From an uncultured bacterium (GTDB lineage: Bacteria; Bacillota_I; Bacilli_A; RFN20; CAG-826): DNA of 13,317 nt. The stretch lies in NCBI GenBank assembly GCA_949290725.1, contig CASEST010000063.1:1-13317 (forward strand), in the 5' to 3' direction. Of this stretch, positions 7,111-13,317 are shown in pieces. The notes beneath the pieces were generated by a model. It was not told where the DNA came from. It saw only the letters and a program-made list of their open reading frames with translations, and searched no databases. Each line of letters opens with the position of its first letter. Position 1 is the first letter of the stretch. The position numbers were made by a program, and so were the translations under genes.

Positions 7111-8535
7111 ATGAATTTCGAAGCAGTTATCGGATTAGAAATCCATGTTGAAATGAAAACTAAAACAAAAATGTTTTCCAATGCCCCAATTAAATTCAAA
7201 AGCGAACCAAATACAAATATTACTTATTTAGATTTAGCTTATCCAGGTTCATTGCCTCGTTTAAATAAGCAAGGCGTTATTAATGCAATTCGTGTTTGTA
7301 ATGCTTTACATATGGAAATCGACCATACTTTATATTTTGACCGTAAAAATTATTTTTATGCTGATTTGCCAAAAGGTTATCAAATTACTCAACAAGATCA
7401 TCCAATTGGGAAAGATGGTTATTTAGAAATTGAAATCGATGGAAATAAGAAAAAAATAGAAATTGAAAGACTTCATATGGAAGAAGATACTGCGATGCAA
7501 CACCATTATTCAACCTATACTTTATTAGATTATAACCGTGCTGGTATTCCGCTTGTTGAAATAGTCTCTCGTCCAGTAATTCGTAGTGGTGAAGAAGCTA
7601 GAAAATACGTCGAAAAAATTAAAGAAATCGTCACTTATTTAGATGTTAGCGATGGAAAAATGGAAAATGGTTCTTTAAGATGCGATGTTAATATTTCGAT
7701 TCGTCCATTTGGTAGCAAAGAGTTTGGAACTAAAGTCGAAGTTAAAAACTTAAACTCAACCGCTAATATTGAGACAGCTATTGATTTTGAAATCTTAAGA
7801 CAATCTTCCTTATTATTAAAAGGAGAAAAGATTGAACAAGAAACTAGAAGATTTGATGAAGCTAAACAAGAGACCGTTTTAATGAGAGTCAAAACTGATG
7901 CTGTTGATTATAAATATTTTAGTGAAGGAAATATTCCTCCAATTCATTTAAGCGATGAATTTATTGAAGATGCTATTAAAACCTCAAATGAGCTTTATGA
8001 TCAAAAATTAGTTAGATTTTTAAATGATTATAAGTTAAATGAAGTTGATGCTAAGATTTTATTAACAGCTAAAGAGCTATCAATTTATTTTGATGAATGT
8101 GCTAAATATTCTTCACTTTATCAAGCGATGGCTAATTTTATTATTTCTGATGTATTAGGTTATTTAAATAAGAATAATTTAACTATTCTTGAATTTAAAA
8201 TATCTCCAAAAGATATTGCTGATTTAGTTAAATTATTAAATGATAAACAAATCAATTCTAAACAAGGAAAAGATATTTTTGCTAAAATGATTGAAACTAA
8301 TAAATCACCTATTATTTTAAAAGAAGAAATGGGATTAAGCTTAATTAGTGATGAAGCTTTAATTCGTGCAGATATTGTTGAAATTATTAAGGCTAATCCT
8401 ACTCTTCCTGCTGATTTTAAAAATGGCAAAACTAGAGCTCAAGGATTCGTTATGGGGCAATTGATGAAGAAAAATAAAGGTAAAGTCGATCCTTTGATTG
8501 CAAATAAATTGATTGTTGAAGAATTAAATAAATAG
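7111..8535 (+). CDS. gatB: Asp-tRNA(Asn)/Glu-tRNA(Gln) amidotransferase subunit B
   Basis: Kinase/amidotransferase subunit: it phosphorylates the misacylated Asp or Glu on the tRNA, then amidates it with ammonia from GatA. The 474-residue protein starts MNFEAVIGLEIHVEMKT, closely like known GatB N-termini, and contains DRKNYFYADLPKGYQITQ, RLHMEEDTA, SLRCDVNIS, EVKNLNS and QETRRFDE, all family hallmarks of the cradle domain. The C-terminal helical and YqeY-like tail (about residues 325-474, with the GFVMGQLMKKNKGKVDP segment) binds tRNA. The start is ATG 7111, 1 nt after the gatA stop, chosen by its Shine-Dalgarno. It ends with TAG, the only TAG stop in the operon. The order gatC-gatA-gatB is the standard Bacillota arrangement. 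Confidence 0.96.
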   Translation: MNFEAVIGLEIHVEMKTKTKMFSNAPIKFKSEPNTNITYLDLAYPGSLPRLNKQGVINAIRVCNALHMEIDHTLYFDRKNYFYADLPKGYQITQQDHPIGKDGYLEIEIDGNKKKIEIERLHMEEDTAMQHHYSTYTLLDYNRAGIPLVEIVSRPVIRSGEEARKYVEKIKEIVTYLDVSDGKMENGSLRCDVNISIRPFGSKEFGTKVEVKNLNSTANIETAIDFEILRQSSLLLKGEKIEQETRRFDEAKQETVLMRVKTDAVDYKYFSEGNIPPIHLSDEFIEDAIKTSNELYDQKLVRFLNDYKLNEVDAKILLTAKELSIYFDECAKYSSLYQAMANFIISDVLGYLNKNNLTILEFKISPKDIADLVKLLNDKQINSKQGKDIFAKMIETNKSPIILKEEMGLSLISDEALIRADIVEIIKANPTLPADFKNGKTRAQGFVMGQLMKKNKGKVDPLIANKLIVEELNK

Positions 8536-8546
8536 GGGGTAATTTC

Positions 8547-9896
8547 ATGAAAAATATTGATGTTAATAATGAAGCAATTTCATCAACTTTAATTAAAACT
8601 TTTAAAAACAATTATCAAAAGGAATTATCAAATACTGTTTTAAGACACGCTCTAACTAAAAATCAAATCAGCGATATTATTTATGATAGTAAAAATGAAG
8701 TTGATGCTCGTTATGTTTTTTCTAACGAAGTTAAAACTTTACCAGCTTGCAATCAAGAAGTAAGTGGAAGATGTTGGATTTTTGCTGGTTTAAACGTTTT
8801 AAGAGAAATAATTGCAAAAAAATTAAATTTAAAGGAATTTGAACTATCACAAAATTATGTCGCTTTATTTGATAAATTAGAAAAATGCAATTATTTATTA
8901 ACTTCAATCATCTCCTTAATTGAAAATGAACCAAATGAACGTGTTTTAATGCATCTATTAGTTAATGGTGTTGGAGATGGTGGACAATGGGACATGTTTA
9001 AAAATATCGTTAAAAAATATGGTATTGTTCCTAAAAGCGCTTTTAATGAGACCTATCAATCTTCGCACACTCAAATGAGCAATCAACTTATTAATTCTTA
9101 TATTCGTAATTTTGCTTATGAAGCTCAAAAGTTAAAGAAAGCTAAAAAAGATAAGGAAATTGGAATATTAAAAGAAGAATATTTAGGGAAGATTTATAAT
9201 CTTTTAATTAATTCTTTTGGTGTTCCACCTACTAAGTTTGATTTTGAATACTATGATAAGGACGATGTTTATCATTTAGAAAAAGATTTAACTCCTAATT
9301 CTTTCTTTAATAAATATATTGGAGAAACAATAAATGATTATATCTCAATTATTAATTCACCAACTGCTGACAAACCATTTTATAAAGTCTATACAATCGA
9401 TTTTTTAAATAATGTTGTTGAAGGTGATTTAATTAAACATTTAAATCTTCCAATGGAGCGTATTAAAGAATTGGTTGAAAAACAAATTAATGATAATGAG
9501 ATTGTCTGGTTTGGGAGCGATGTTTCTTTTTATCGTGACCGTAAAAGTGGAATCTGGGATGATTTAAGTTTTGATTATATTTCTGCTTTTGATTTTGATT
9601 TAAAATTTGATAAAGCTGGAATGCTTGATTATCATGCTTCAGTGATGAATCATGCAATGTGTTTAACTGGCTATAATAAAAAAGATGGAGTGACTAATCG
9701 TTATAAGGTTGAAAATTCTTGGGGAAGCGATGTTGGAAATAAAGGTTATTTCTTAATGTCAGCTTCTTGGTTTGATTCTTTTGTTTATCAAGTAGTTATC
9801 TTGAAAAAATATTTAACTAAAAAAGAATTAAATGCTTATAATAGTGAACCTATCGTCCTTTATCCTTGGGATCCAATGGGAACATTAGCTGATTAA
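8547..9896 (+). CDS. pepC: Cysteine aminopeptidase C, bleomycin hydrolase family (C1B)
   Basis: Cytosolic papain-fold aminopeptidase, normally a hexameric barrel that trims peptides from the N-terminus. Catalytic residues are all present: C76 in SGRCWIFAGLN, H369 in NHAMCLTGY and N390 in ENSWG. The glutamine of the oxyanion hole is probably in CNQEVSGRC (Q71). The C-terminus ends PWDPMGTLAD, the family tail that reaches into the active site and imposes aminopeptidase action. Length 449 matches lactic acid bacterial PepC, and there is no signal peptide. The gene begins 11 nt after the gatB stop with AGGGGGT as Shine-Dalgarno, so it is probably the last gene of the operon, and is followed at once by a terminator. 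It is unlikely to be a target of the downstream serpins, because they are exported. Confidence 0.95.
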   Translation: MKNIDVNNEAISSTLIKTFKNNYQKELSNTVLRHALTKNQISDIIYDSKNEVDARYVFSNEVKTLPACNQEVSGRCWIFAGLNVLREIIAKKLNLKEFELSQNYVALFDKLEKCNYLLTSIISLIENEPNERVLMHLLVNGVGDGGQWDMFKNIVKKYGIVPKSAFNETYQSSHTQMSNQLINSYIRNFAYEAQKLKKAKKDKEIGILKEEYLGKIYNLLINSFGVPPTKFDFEYYDKDDVYHLEKDLTPNSFFNKYIGETINDYISIINSPTADKPFYKVYTIDFLNNVVEGDLIKHLNLPMERIKELVEKQINDNEIVWFGSDVSFYRDRKSGIWDDLSFDYISAFDFDLKFDKAGMLDYHASVMNHAMCLTGYNKKDGVTNRYKVENSWGSDVGNKGYFLMSASWFDSFVYQVVILKKYLTKKELNAYNSEPIVLYPWDPMGTLAD

Positions 9897-9902
9897 TAAT
9901 TT

Positions 9903-9932
9903 AGAGATGATTTTTAAAATCATCTCTTTTTT
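9903..9932 (+). terminator. Rho-independent terminator of the pcrA-pepC operon
   Basis: AGAGATGATTTT (9903-9914) pairs perfectly with AAAATCATCTCT (9916-9927), followed by a run of six T. It begins 7 nt after the pepC stop and separates the housekeeping operon from the serpins. Confidence 0.93.
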
Positions 9933-9966
9933 GCACCAAAATAATAAAAAGTAAACTCTTATTTAG

Positions 9967-9989
9967 TATAAAATATTAATAGGAGTGAT
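9967..9989 (+). promoter_or_regulatory. Putative -10 box and Shine-Dalgarno of serpin 1
   Basis: TATAAA (9967-9972) follows the operon terminator and precedes a strong Shine-Dalgarno, AGGAGTGAT (9981-9989), which is 3 nt from the ATG at its end and well placed at its GGAG core. No good -35 box is seen 16-18 nt upstream. A separate promoter is expected because the operon terminates just before. Confidence 0.45.
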
Positions 9990-9992
9990 TAT

Positions 9993-11291
9993 ATGAAAAT
10001 AAAAGCTAAAATAGGATTTATTGTTTTATCATTTATTTCTTTAATTATTACTTCATGCTCACCTTCTTTAAATGTGATATATGAAACGGGTGATGTTGAA
10101 AAATTAAGCCTTGATGAAATTTTAGAATATGATAATTATCAAAAAGAAAGTGATGGTTTATTATCTTTTTCTTCTAAAGTTACATCATCTGTAGTTGATC
10201 GTTTTGATGAAGAAAGTAAAAATCTTGCTTTTTCACCAATCTCTTTATATTTTGGATTAGGTCTAATTTCAGTATTAGCATCTAATGAAAGTAGAGATGA
10301 AATATTAACTGCTTTAGGTATTGATTATGATGAATTATTAGAATTTATTCCTTATTTATATCGTTATCTTTATAAAGATAACGATAATTGTAAAGTATTG
10401 CTTGATAACTCCTTTTGGATTGAAAATGATGAAACTTATAAGGATGAAGTTTTTAAAACATTAGCTGAAAGATTTTATGCTTCATCTTATAAAGTAGATT
10501 TTTCAAATAATAATAGTCAAGCAAATCAAGCTTTAGAAAATTATATTGATGAAAAAACTAATCATTTATTAAAACCTAAATTAAATTATGATACTGATAC
10601 CCTATTTGTTTTAATGAATATTTTATATTTTAAAAATCCATGGTTTATGGATAATATTGAATTAAAATCTGATGGAATTCATTCTTTTAAAAATAGCGAT
10701 GGAAGTATAAGTGATATCGAATTATTTAAAACTGATTATAGTGATGGGCAAGTTTATGAAGGAGAAAATTATAAAACATTTTTTGCTAATACTTTATCAG
10801 ATTATCACTTACAATTTATTGTTCCTAATGATGATTTAACAATTCCTGAGATATTTAATAAATCAATAATCGAAGAAGTTGCTAGAATCAGTGATTATCA
10901 TAGCGTTGATGACGCTAATAAAATTAGTTATAAGACGAGAGTAATCTTTCCTGAATTCAAAGCTGAATTTTCTAAAGATTTAGTCGCTCTTTTAAGGGAA
11001 GATTTTAATATTAATCGTATTTTTGAAGACCAAGTAGCCGATTTTTCTAATAGTTTTAATAGTAATAGATCAGTTTATATCCGTAGTATTAATCAACATG
11101 TCAAATTAAACGTTGATAAAAAAGGAATTGAAGGAGCAGCAGTTACAGTTGCTGATGGAGCAACTGGGACTGGTCCAGATATCCCTTATGAAGTAGTTTA
11201 TCAAGATTTCATCGTGGATCGTAATTTTATCTACTTTATTAAAGATGATATGAATAATATTCTATTCTCTGGGGTAGTAAATAGAGTTTAA
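9993..11291 (+). CDS. Lipoprotein serpin 1 (surface protease inhibitor)
   Basis: A 432-residue serpin behind a lipoprotein signal peptide: MKIK, a hydrophobic stretch and lipobox I-T-S-C with the lipidated Cys at residue 22, then a linker of about 30 residues. Serpin landmarks are FSPISL (80-85) with LASNES, MNILYFKNPW (208-217), the FPEF segment and the C-terminal FIYFIKD...ILFSGVVNRV. The hinge of the reactive-centre loop is KGIEGAAVT (377-385). By position G378 is P15 and residues 381-384 are small (G, A, A, V), as in inhibitory serpins that insert the loop into sheet A. P14 is Ile379 where Thr/Ser is usual. The loop (about 386-405) is about eight residues longer than in alpha-1-antitrypsin, so P1 and the target cannot be assigned. 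Predicted to be anchored outside the membrane and to trap host or competitor proteases. Followed by a paralogue 61 nt downstream with no terminator between. Confidence 0.92.
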   Translation: MKIKAKIGFIVLSFISLIITSCSPSLNVIYETGDVEKLSLDEILEYDNYQKESDGLLSFSSKVTSSVVDRFDEESKNLAFSPISLYFGLGLISVLASNESRDEILTALGIDYDELLEFIPYLYRYLYKDNDNCKVLLDNSFWIENDETYKDEVFKTLAERFYASSYKVDFSNNNSQANQALENYIDEKTNHLLKPKLNYDTDTLFVLMNILYFKNPWFMDNIELKSDGIHSFKNSDGSISDIELFKTDYSDGQVYEGENYKTFFANTLSDYHLQFIVPNDDLTIPEIFNKSIIEEVARISDYHSVDDANKISYKTRVIFPEFKAEFSKDLVALLREDFNINRIFEDQVADFSNSFNSNRSVYIRSINQHVKLNVDKKGIEGAAVTVADGATGTGPDIPYEVVYQDFIVDRNFIYFIKDDMNNILFSGVVNRV

Positions 11292-11310
11292 TCTTTTAAT
11301 TAAGATATAG

Positions 11311-11330
11311 TATTTAATAGCTATTAAATA
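11311..11330. promoter_or_regulatory. Perfect 20-nt palindrome upstream of serpin 2
   Basis: TATTTAATAG is followed directly by its reverse complement CTATTAAATA, in the 61-nt gap between the serpins. A possible -10 box, TATATT (11333-11338), lies 2 nt downstream, so the palindrome would occupy the promoter spacer, as an operator might. There is no T-run right after the stem, so it is not a typical terminator. No copy of it is seen before serpin 1. Confidence 0.35.
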
Positions 11331-11352
11331 AATATATTAAGGCGGAGAAAAT

Positions 11353-12633
11353 ATGAAAAAGAAAAAGATATTGCTAATTGGCTCATTAATTATTTCTACA
11401 CTTATCACGTCTTGTTCATATTTTAATGTCGTTTATAAAAAAGATGACGTTAAAGGGCTAACTACTGAGGAGATATTAAATAAAGATGAATATAAAAATG
11501 AAATCGATGAGTTATTAACCTTTTCATCAAAAGTAAGTTCATCTACCTATGATTATTTTAATGATCTTGAGAAAAATATGGTTATTTCTCCTCTTTCTTT
11601 ATATTTTGGCTTAGCTTTAACTTCTGTATTAGCTTCAAATGATAGTGAAAATGAAATTTTAAATGCTTTAAATATCGATTATGATAGATTAATTGAATTT
11701 GTTCCTTTTTTATATCGCTATCTTTATCAAGATAATGAAAGAGTTAAAGTGCTAATTGATAATTCATTTTGGATTCAAAAAGGTCAAAAATTTGATGAAG
11801 AAGTTTTAAAGATTTTAAGCGAAAAATTTTATGCTTCTTCTTATGAATTAGATTTTTTAAATGATAATAAAAATGCTAATGAATCATTAGCTAAATATAT
11901 CGATGAAAAAACTAATCATTTATTAAATCCTAAATTAAATTATGGTATTGATACTTTGTTTGTTTTAATGAATATTTTATATTTTAAGAATTCATGGTTA
12001 TATGAAAATAAAGCCTTAGAATCAGACGGAATTCATTCTTTTAAAAATAGCGATGGAAGTATTAGTGATGTTGAATTATTTAAAGGCAGCTATTTTGAAG
12101 GACATGTGTATGAAACGGAAGATTATAAAACTTTTTATACAAAAACTTTATCTAATTATACATTACAGTTTATTGTTCCTAATGATGGAATATCGATAGA
12201 TGATATATTTGATGAGTCATTAATTAAAGATGTAGCTTTAATTAATGATTATTCTTCAAGAGATGAAGAAGAAAATATTGTATATTCAACTAGAGTTATT
12301 TTCCCTGAATTTGAAGCAGATTTTTCTAATGACTTAACTTCAGTTTTTAAAGAAGAGTTTAATATTGAAAATATTTTTGACCTTTATCAAGCTGATTTCT
12401 CATCTAGTTTCAAAGCTGATATATATATTAAAAATATTTATCAATATGCAAAATTAAAGGTTGACCGTAGAGGCATTGAAGGAGCTGCGGTTACGATGAT
12501 GGCTGGTCGTCCAACTGGTCAAGAACCTTATCAAAAAATATATGATGAGTTTATTATCGACCGTAATTTTATTTATTTTATAAAAGATAATATGAATAAT
12601 ATTTTATTCTCTGGTGTTGTAAATAAAATTTGA
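11353..12633 (+). CDS. Lipoprotein serpin 2 (surface protease inhibitor)
   Basis: A 426-residue paralogue of the preceding gene, alike over its whole length (roughly 60% identity by eye). Signal peptide MKKKK plus hydrophobic core and lipobox I-T-S-C, with the lipidated Cys at residue 21. Landmarks: SPLSL (79-83) with LASNDS, MNILYFKNSW (206-215), FPEF, and C-terminus FIYFIKD...ILFSGVVNKI. Hinge RGIEGAAVT (373-381) matches serpin 1, again with Ile at P14 (I375) and small residues at P12-P9. The loop after it (about 382-397, beginning MMAGRPTG) differs in sequence and is two residues shorter. It has its own Shine-Dalgarno, GGCGGAG (11341-11347), 5 nt from the ATG. It ends with TGA at the position where serpin 1 ends with TAA. 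That TGA lies inside the -35 box of the next transcription unit. There is no terminator of its own before 12889. Confidence 0.92.
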   Translation: MKKKKILLIGSLIISTLITSCSYFNVVYKKDDVKGLTTEEILNKDEYKNEIDELLTFSSKVSSSTYDYFNDLEKNMVISPLSLYFGLALTSVLASNDSENEILNALNIDYDRLIEFVPFLYRYLYQDNERVKVLIDNSFWIQKGQKFDEEVLKILSEKFYASSYELDFLNDNKNANESLAKYIDEKTNHLLNPKLNYGIDTLFVLMNILYFKNSWLYENKALESDGIHSFKNSDGSISDVELFKGSYFEGHVYETEDYKTFYTKTLSNYTLQFIVPNDGISIDDIFDESLIKDVALINDYSSRDEEENIVYSTRVIFPEFEADFSNDLTSVFKEEFNIENIFDLYQADFSSSFKADIYIKNIYQYAKLKVDRRGIEGAAVTMMAGRPTGQEPYQKIYDEFIIDRNFIYFIKDNMNNILFSGVVNKI

Positions 12634-12657
12634 CATTTAGAAAAAATGCTATATAAT
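12630..12657 (+). promoter_or_regulatory. Near-consensus sigma-A promoter overlapping the serpin 2 stop
   Basis: TTGACA (12630-12635), a 16-bp spacer and TATAAT (12652-12657). Both boxes match consensus at all six positions, making this by far the best promoter in the window. Start of transcription is predicted near 12664. The serpin 2 stop codon TGA (12631-12633) is part of the -35 box. Confidence 0.85.
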
Positions 12658-12733
12658 AATCAATCCTAAGTCATATAGTAATGTTTCTAACCCAATTACA
12701 TACTTGTGATCTTAGGAAAAGGAGAGATGAATA

Positions 12734-12877
12734 ATGATTAAAAAACTCATATTGAAAATGAGGAACGTAATCCATTCATCTAAAGAAACGAATTCATACA
12801 GAAATGAAAATGGGTTTGAACTTTTAATTGAAAATTACGTTCGTTATGCCGATAAAAACACGATAAATATCGAATAA
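12734..12877 (+). CDS. Possible 47-residue small protein, unrecognised
   Basis: Starts MIKKLILKMRNVIHSSKETN and ends ADKNTINIE; Lys/Asn-rich with no signal peptide, membrane segment or known motif. In favour: ATG 12734 has GGAGAG (12721-12726) 7 nt upstream within AAAAGGAGAG, a dedicated promoter and a terminator. Against: codons such as CTC, TTG, AGG, AAC, GGG and ACG are uncommon in the neighbouring genes, and the frame is threaded with inverted repeats, which fits a structured RNA better. A closer ATG at 12727 gives only four codons. It could be a real small protein, an intact N-terminal remnant of a longer gene, or accidental. Confidence 0.35.
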   Translation: MIKKLILKMRNVIHSSKETNSYRNENGFELLIENYVRYADKNTINIE

Positions 12878-12888
12878 AATCGGATAAT

Positions 12889-12931
12889 AAAAGGAGCTAT
12901 TAGATATTAAATTATAAATAGCTCCTTTTTT
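12889..12931 (+). terminator. Rho-independent terminator of the short transcript
   Basis: AAAAGGAGCTAT (12889-12900) pairs perfectly with ATAGCTCCTTTT (12918-12929) around a 17-nt loop and continues into a T-run. It should also stop readthrough from serpin 2. Confidence 0.9.
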
Positions 12932-13120
12932 CTTTTAATTTCTTTTATAATCGTTATATTTTCTGACTTTTATTATTATTAATTTATTAAAATAATTAAT
13001 CTAATAATTAAATTTAGATTTATTAATATTTAAATTATATGCATTAGACTTATTTTTATTTAATTATTCTTTTAGCACTTATAATATTGATTTTTAATGA
13101 TGAATTATTATTTATAATAA
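12932..13120. other. AT-rich spacer without a detectable gene
   Basis: About 190 bp of nearly pure A/T with stops in all frames. The only local structure is AATCTAA and TTAGATT around a short AT loop (near 12998-13022), expected by chance at this composition. TATAAT at 13113-13118 is a possible -10 box pointing at the hairpins downstream, but no well-spaced -35 is present (TTGATT at 13087-13092 gives a 20-nt spacer). Confidence 0.5.
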
Positions 13121-13160
13121 AAGGGCGACTACTTTGTGCTTTAATGGTGGTTGTCTTTTT
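13121..13160 (+). terminator. Terminator-like hairpin using G-U pairs
   Basis: GGCGACTAC (13124-13132) pairs with GTGGTTGTC (13147-13155) over nine positions when G-U pairs are counted, with a 14-nt loop and a T-run (TTTTT) directly after. The wobble pairs would be A-C mismatches in the opposite strand's RNA, so it is a + strand structure. No gene ends just before it, as the previous unit already terminates at 12931. Confidence 0.6.
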
Positions 13161-13200
13161 AATTGATTAAATATTTTTTAATTAGCTTTTACTCGCGATT

Positions 13201-13237
13201 AGAGCTTGGCTTTCTCAATTTGCTGGGCTCTTTTCTT
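13201..13237 (+). terminator. Second terminator-like hairpin using G-U pairs
   Basis: AGAGCTTGGC (13201-13210) pairs with GCTGGGCTCT (13222-13231) over ten positions including three G-U pairs, with an 11-nt loop and TTTC after it. Again only the + strand RNA forms the full stem. It could be the 3' end of a small RNA starting near 13125. Confidence 0.5.
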
Positions 13238-13276
13238 ATTATTAGATCAGGATATCTTATTAATTCTTCTAAGTAA

Positions 13277-13296
13277 TGAATGCCATGGGGCATTCA
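13277..13296. repeat. Short perfect inverted repeat
   Basis: TGAATGCC (13277-13284) and GGCATTCA (13289-13296) form a perfect 8-bp stem with a 4-nt loop. There is no T-run on either side, so it is not a normal terminator. It may be an operator, a hairpin in a leader, or an element end; the window stops 21 nt later with TATAAA-like sequence, so context is missing. Confidence 0.4.
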
Positions 13297-13317
13297 AGCA
13301 AAAAATTCTATAAAATA

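Larger units (their letters stand above)
12664..12931 (+). ncRNA. Short, highly structured transcript of unknown class (about 270 nt)
   Basis: Bounded by the strong promoter and the terminator at 12889-12931. It begins with a hairpin at the predicted 5' end: TCCTAAG/CTTAGGA (12664-12670, 12711-12717), then TCA/TGA after a bulge, an internal loop, GTAAT/ATTAC (12678-12682, 12695-12699) and a 12-nt loop. Further stems follow: CTCAT/ATGAG (12746-12750, 12758-12762), directly abutting GAACGTAAT/ATTACGTTC (12763-12771, 12834-12842), directly abutting CCATT/AATGG (12772-12776, 12809-12813); then CCGAT/ATCGG (12849-12853, 12879-12883) enclosing CGAT/ATCG (12861-12864, 12869-12872). Stems meeting end to end and local G+C enrichment in an AT-rich genome favour a structured RNA. 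I find no signature of tmRNA, RNase P RNA, SRP RNA, 6S RNA or a T-box. It also contains a possible small ORF, so it may be an mRNA with a hairpin leader. Confidence 0.45.

Noticed and set aside
8547..12633. PepC as the target of the neighbouring serpins
   Set aside because: PepC has no export signal while both serpins are predicted surface lipoproteins, and a strong terminator separates them. Adjacency alone does not support an enzyme-inhibitor pair.
12631..12669. TGA read as Trp, extending serpin 2 by 12 residues
   Set aside because: The paralogue ends at the same position with TAA, all visible Trp codons are TGG, and the region downstream is a consensus promoter.
12664..12717. Purine riboswitch in the leader hairpin
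   Set aside because: TCATATA and GTTTCTAA recall the J1/2 and J2/3 segments, but only about 5 nt separate them, so the P2 stem-loop is missing, and no P3 hairpin with a complementary loop is present.
1..13317. CRISPR arrays, tRNA or rRNA genes, phage genes
   Set aside because: No regularly spaced repeats, no tRNA-like T-arm or anticodon structures, no rRNA motifs, and no phage structural or integrase genes were seen on either strand.

Overview
The window comes from a very AT-rich, low-GC Gram-positive bacterium. The six-gene block pcrA-ligA-gatC-gatA-gatB-pepC, the strong Shine-Dalgarno sequences and the U-run terminators point to the Bacillota, probably an uncultured lineage of Bacilli near the Erysipelotrichales, RF39 or Acholeplasma groups; this placement is an inference. 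Tryptophan is TGG throughout and TGA ends one gene, so the code is standard rather than that of Mycoplasma.

Layout. Positions 1-87 hold a terminator hairpin and a pair of 15-nt repeats. A leftward gene (88-990) encodes an extremely hydrophobic, unidentified membrane protein. It diverges from a rightward housekeeping operon across a 117-bp region that contains a perfect 24-nt palindrome. The operon (1108-9896) has gaps of at most 11 nt and ends in a strong terminator (9903-9932). It encodes a UvrD-type helicase, NAD-dependent DNA ligase, the three subunits of the Asp/Glu-tRNA amidotransferase, and a bleomycin-hydrolase-type cysteine aminopeptidase.

Two tandem paralogous lipoprotein serpins follow (9993-12633). 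They are anchored protease inhibitors whose bodies are similar but whose reactive-centre loops differ. After them comes a short transcription unit with a near-consensus promoter (TTGACA, 16 bp, TATAAT) whose -35 box contains the stop codon of the second serpin. It has a hairpin at its predicted 5' end, a possible 47-codon ORF with unusual codons and dense inverted repeats, and a clear terminator. This is the least explained part of the window and may be a structured RNA, a small protein gene, or both.

The last 385 bp have no convincing gene. They hold an AT-rich spacer and three GC-richer hairpins; two of these rely on G-U pairs that form only in + strand RNA.

Functionally, the operon joins DNA repair and replication, tRNA-dependent Gln/Asn formation and intracellular peptide turnover. 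The serpins are predicted to act outside the cell and are separated from the operon by the terminator, so neighbourhood alone does not link them to PepC.
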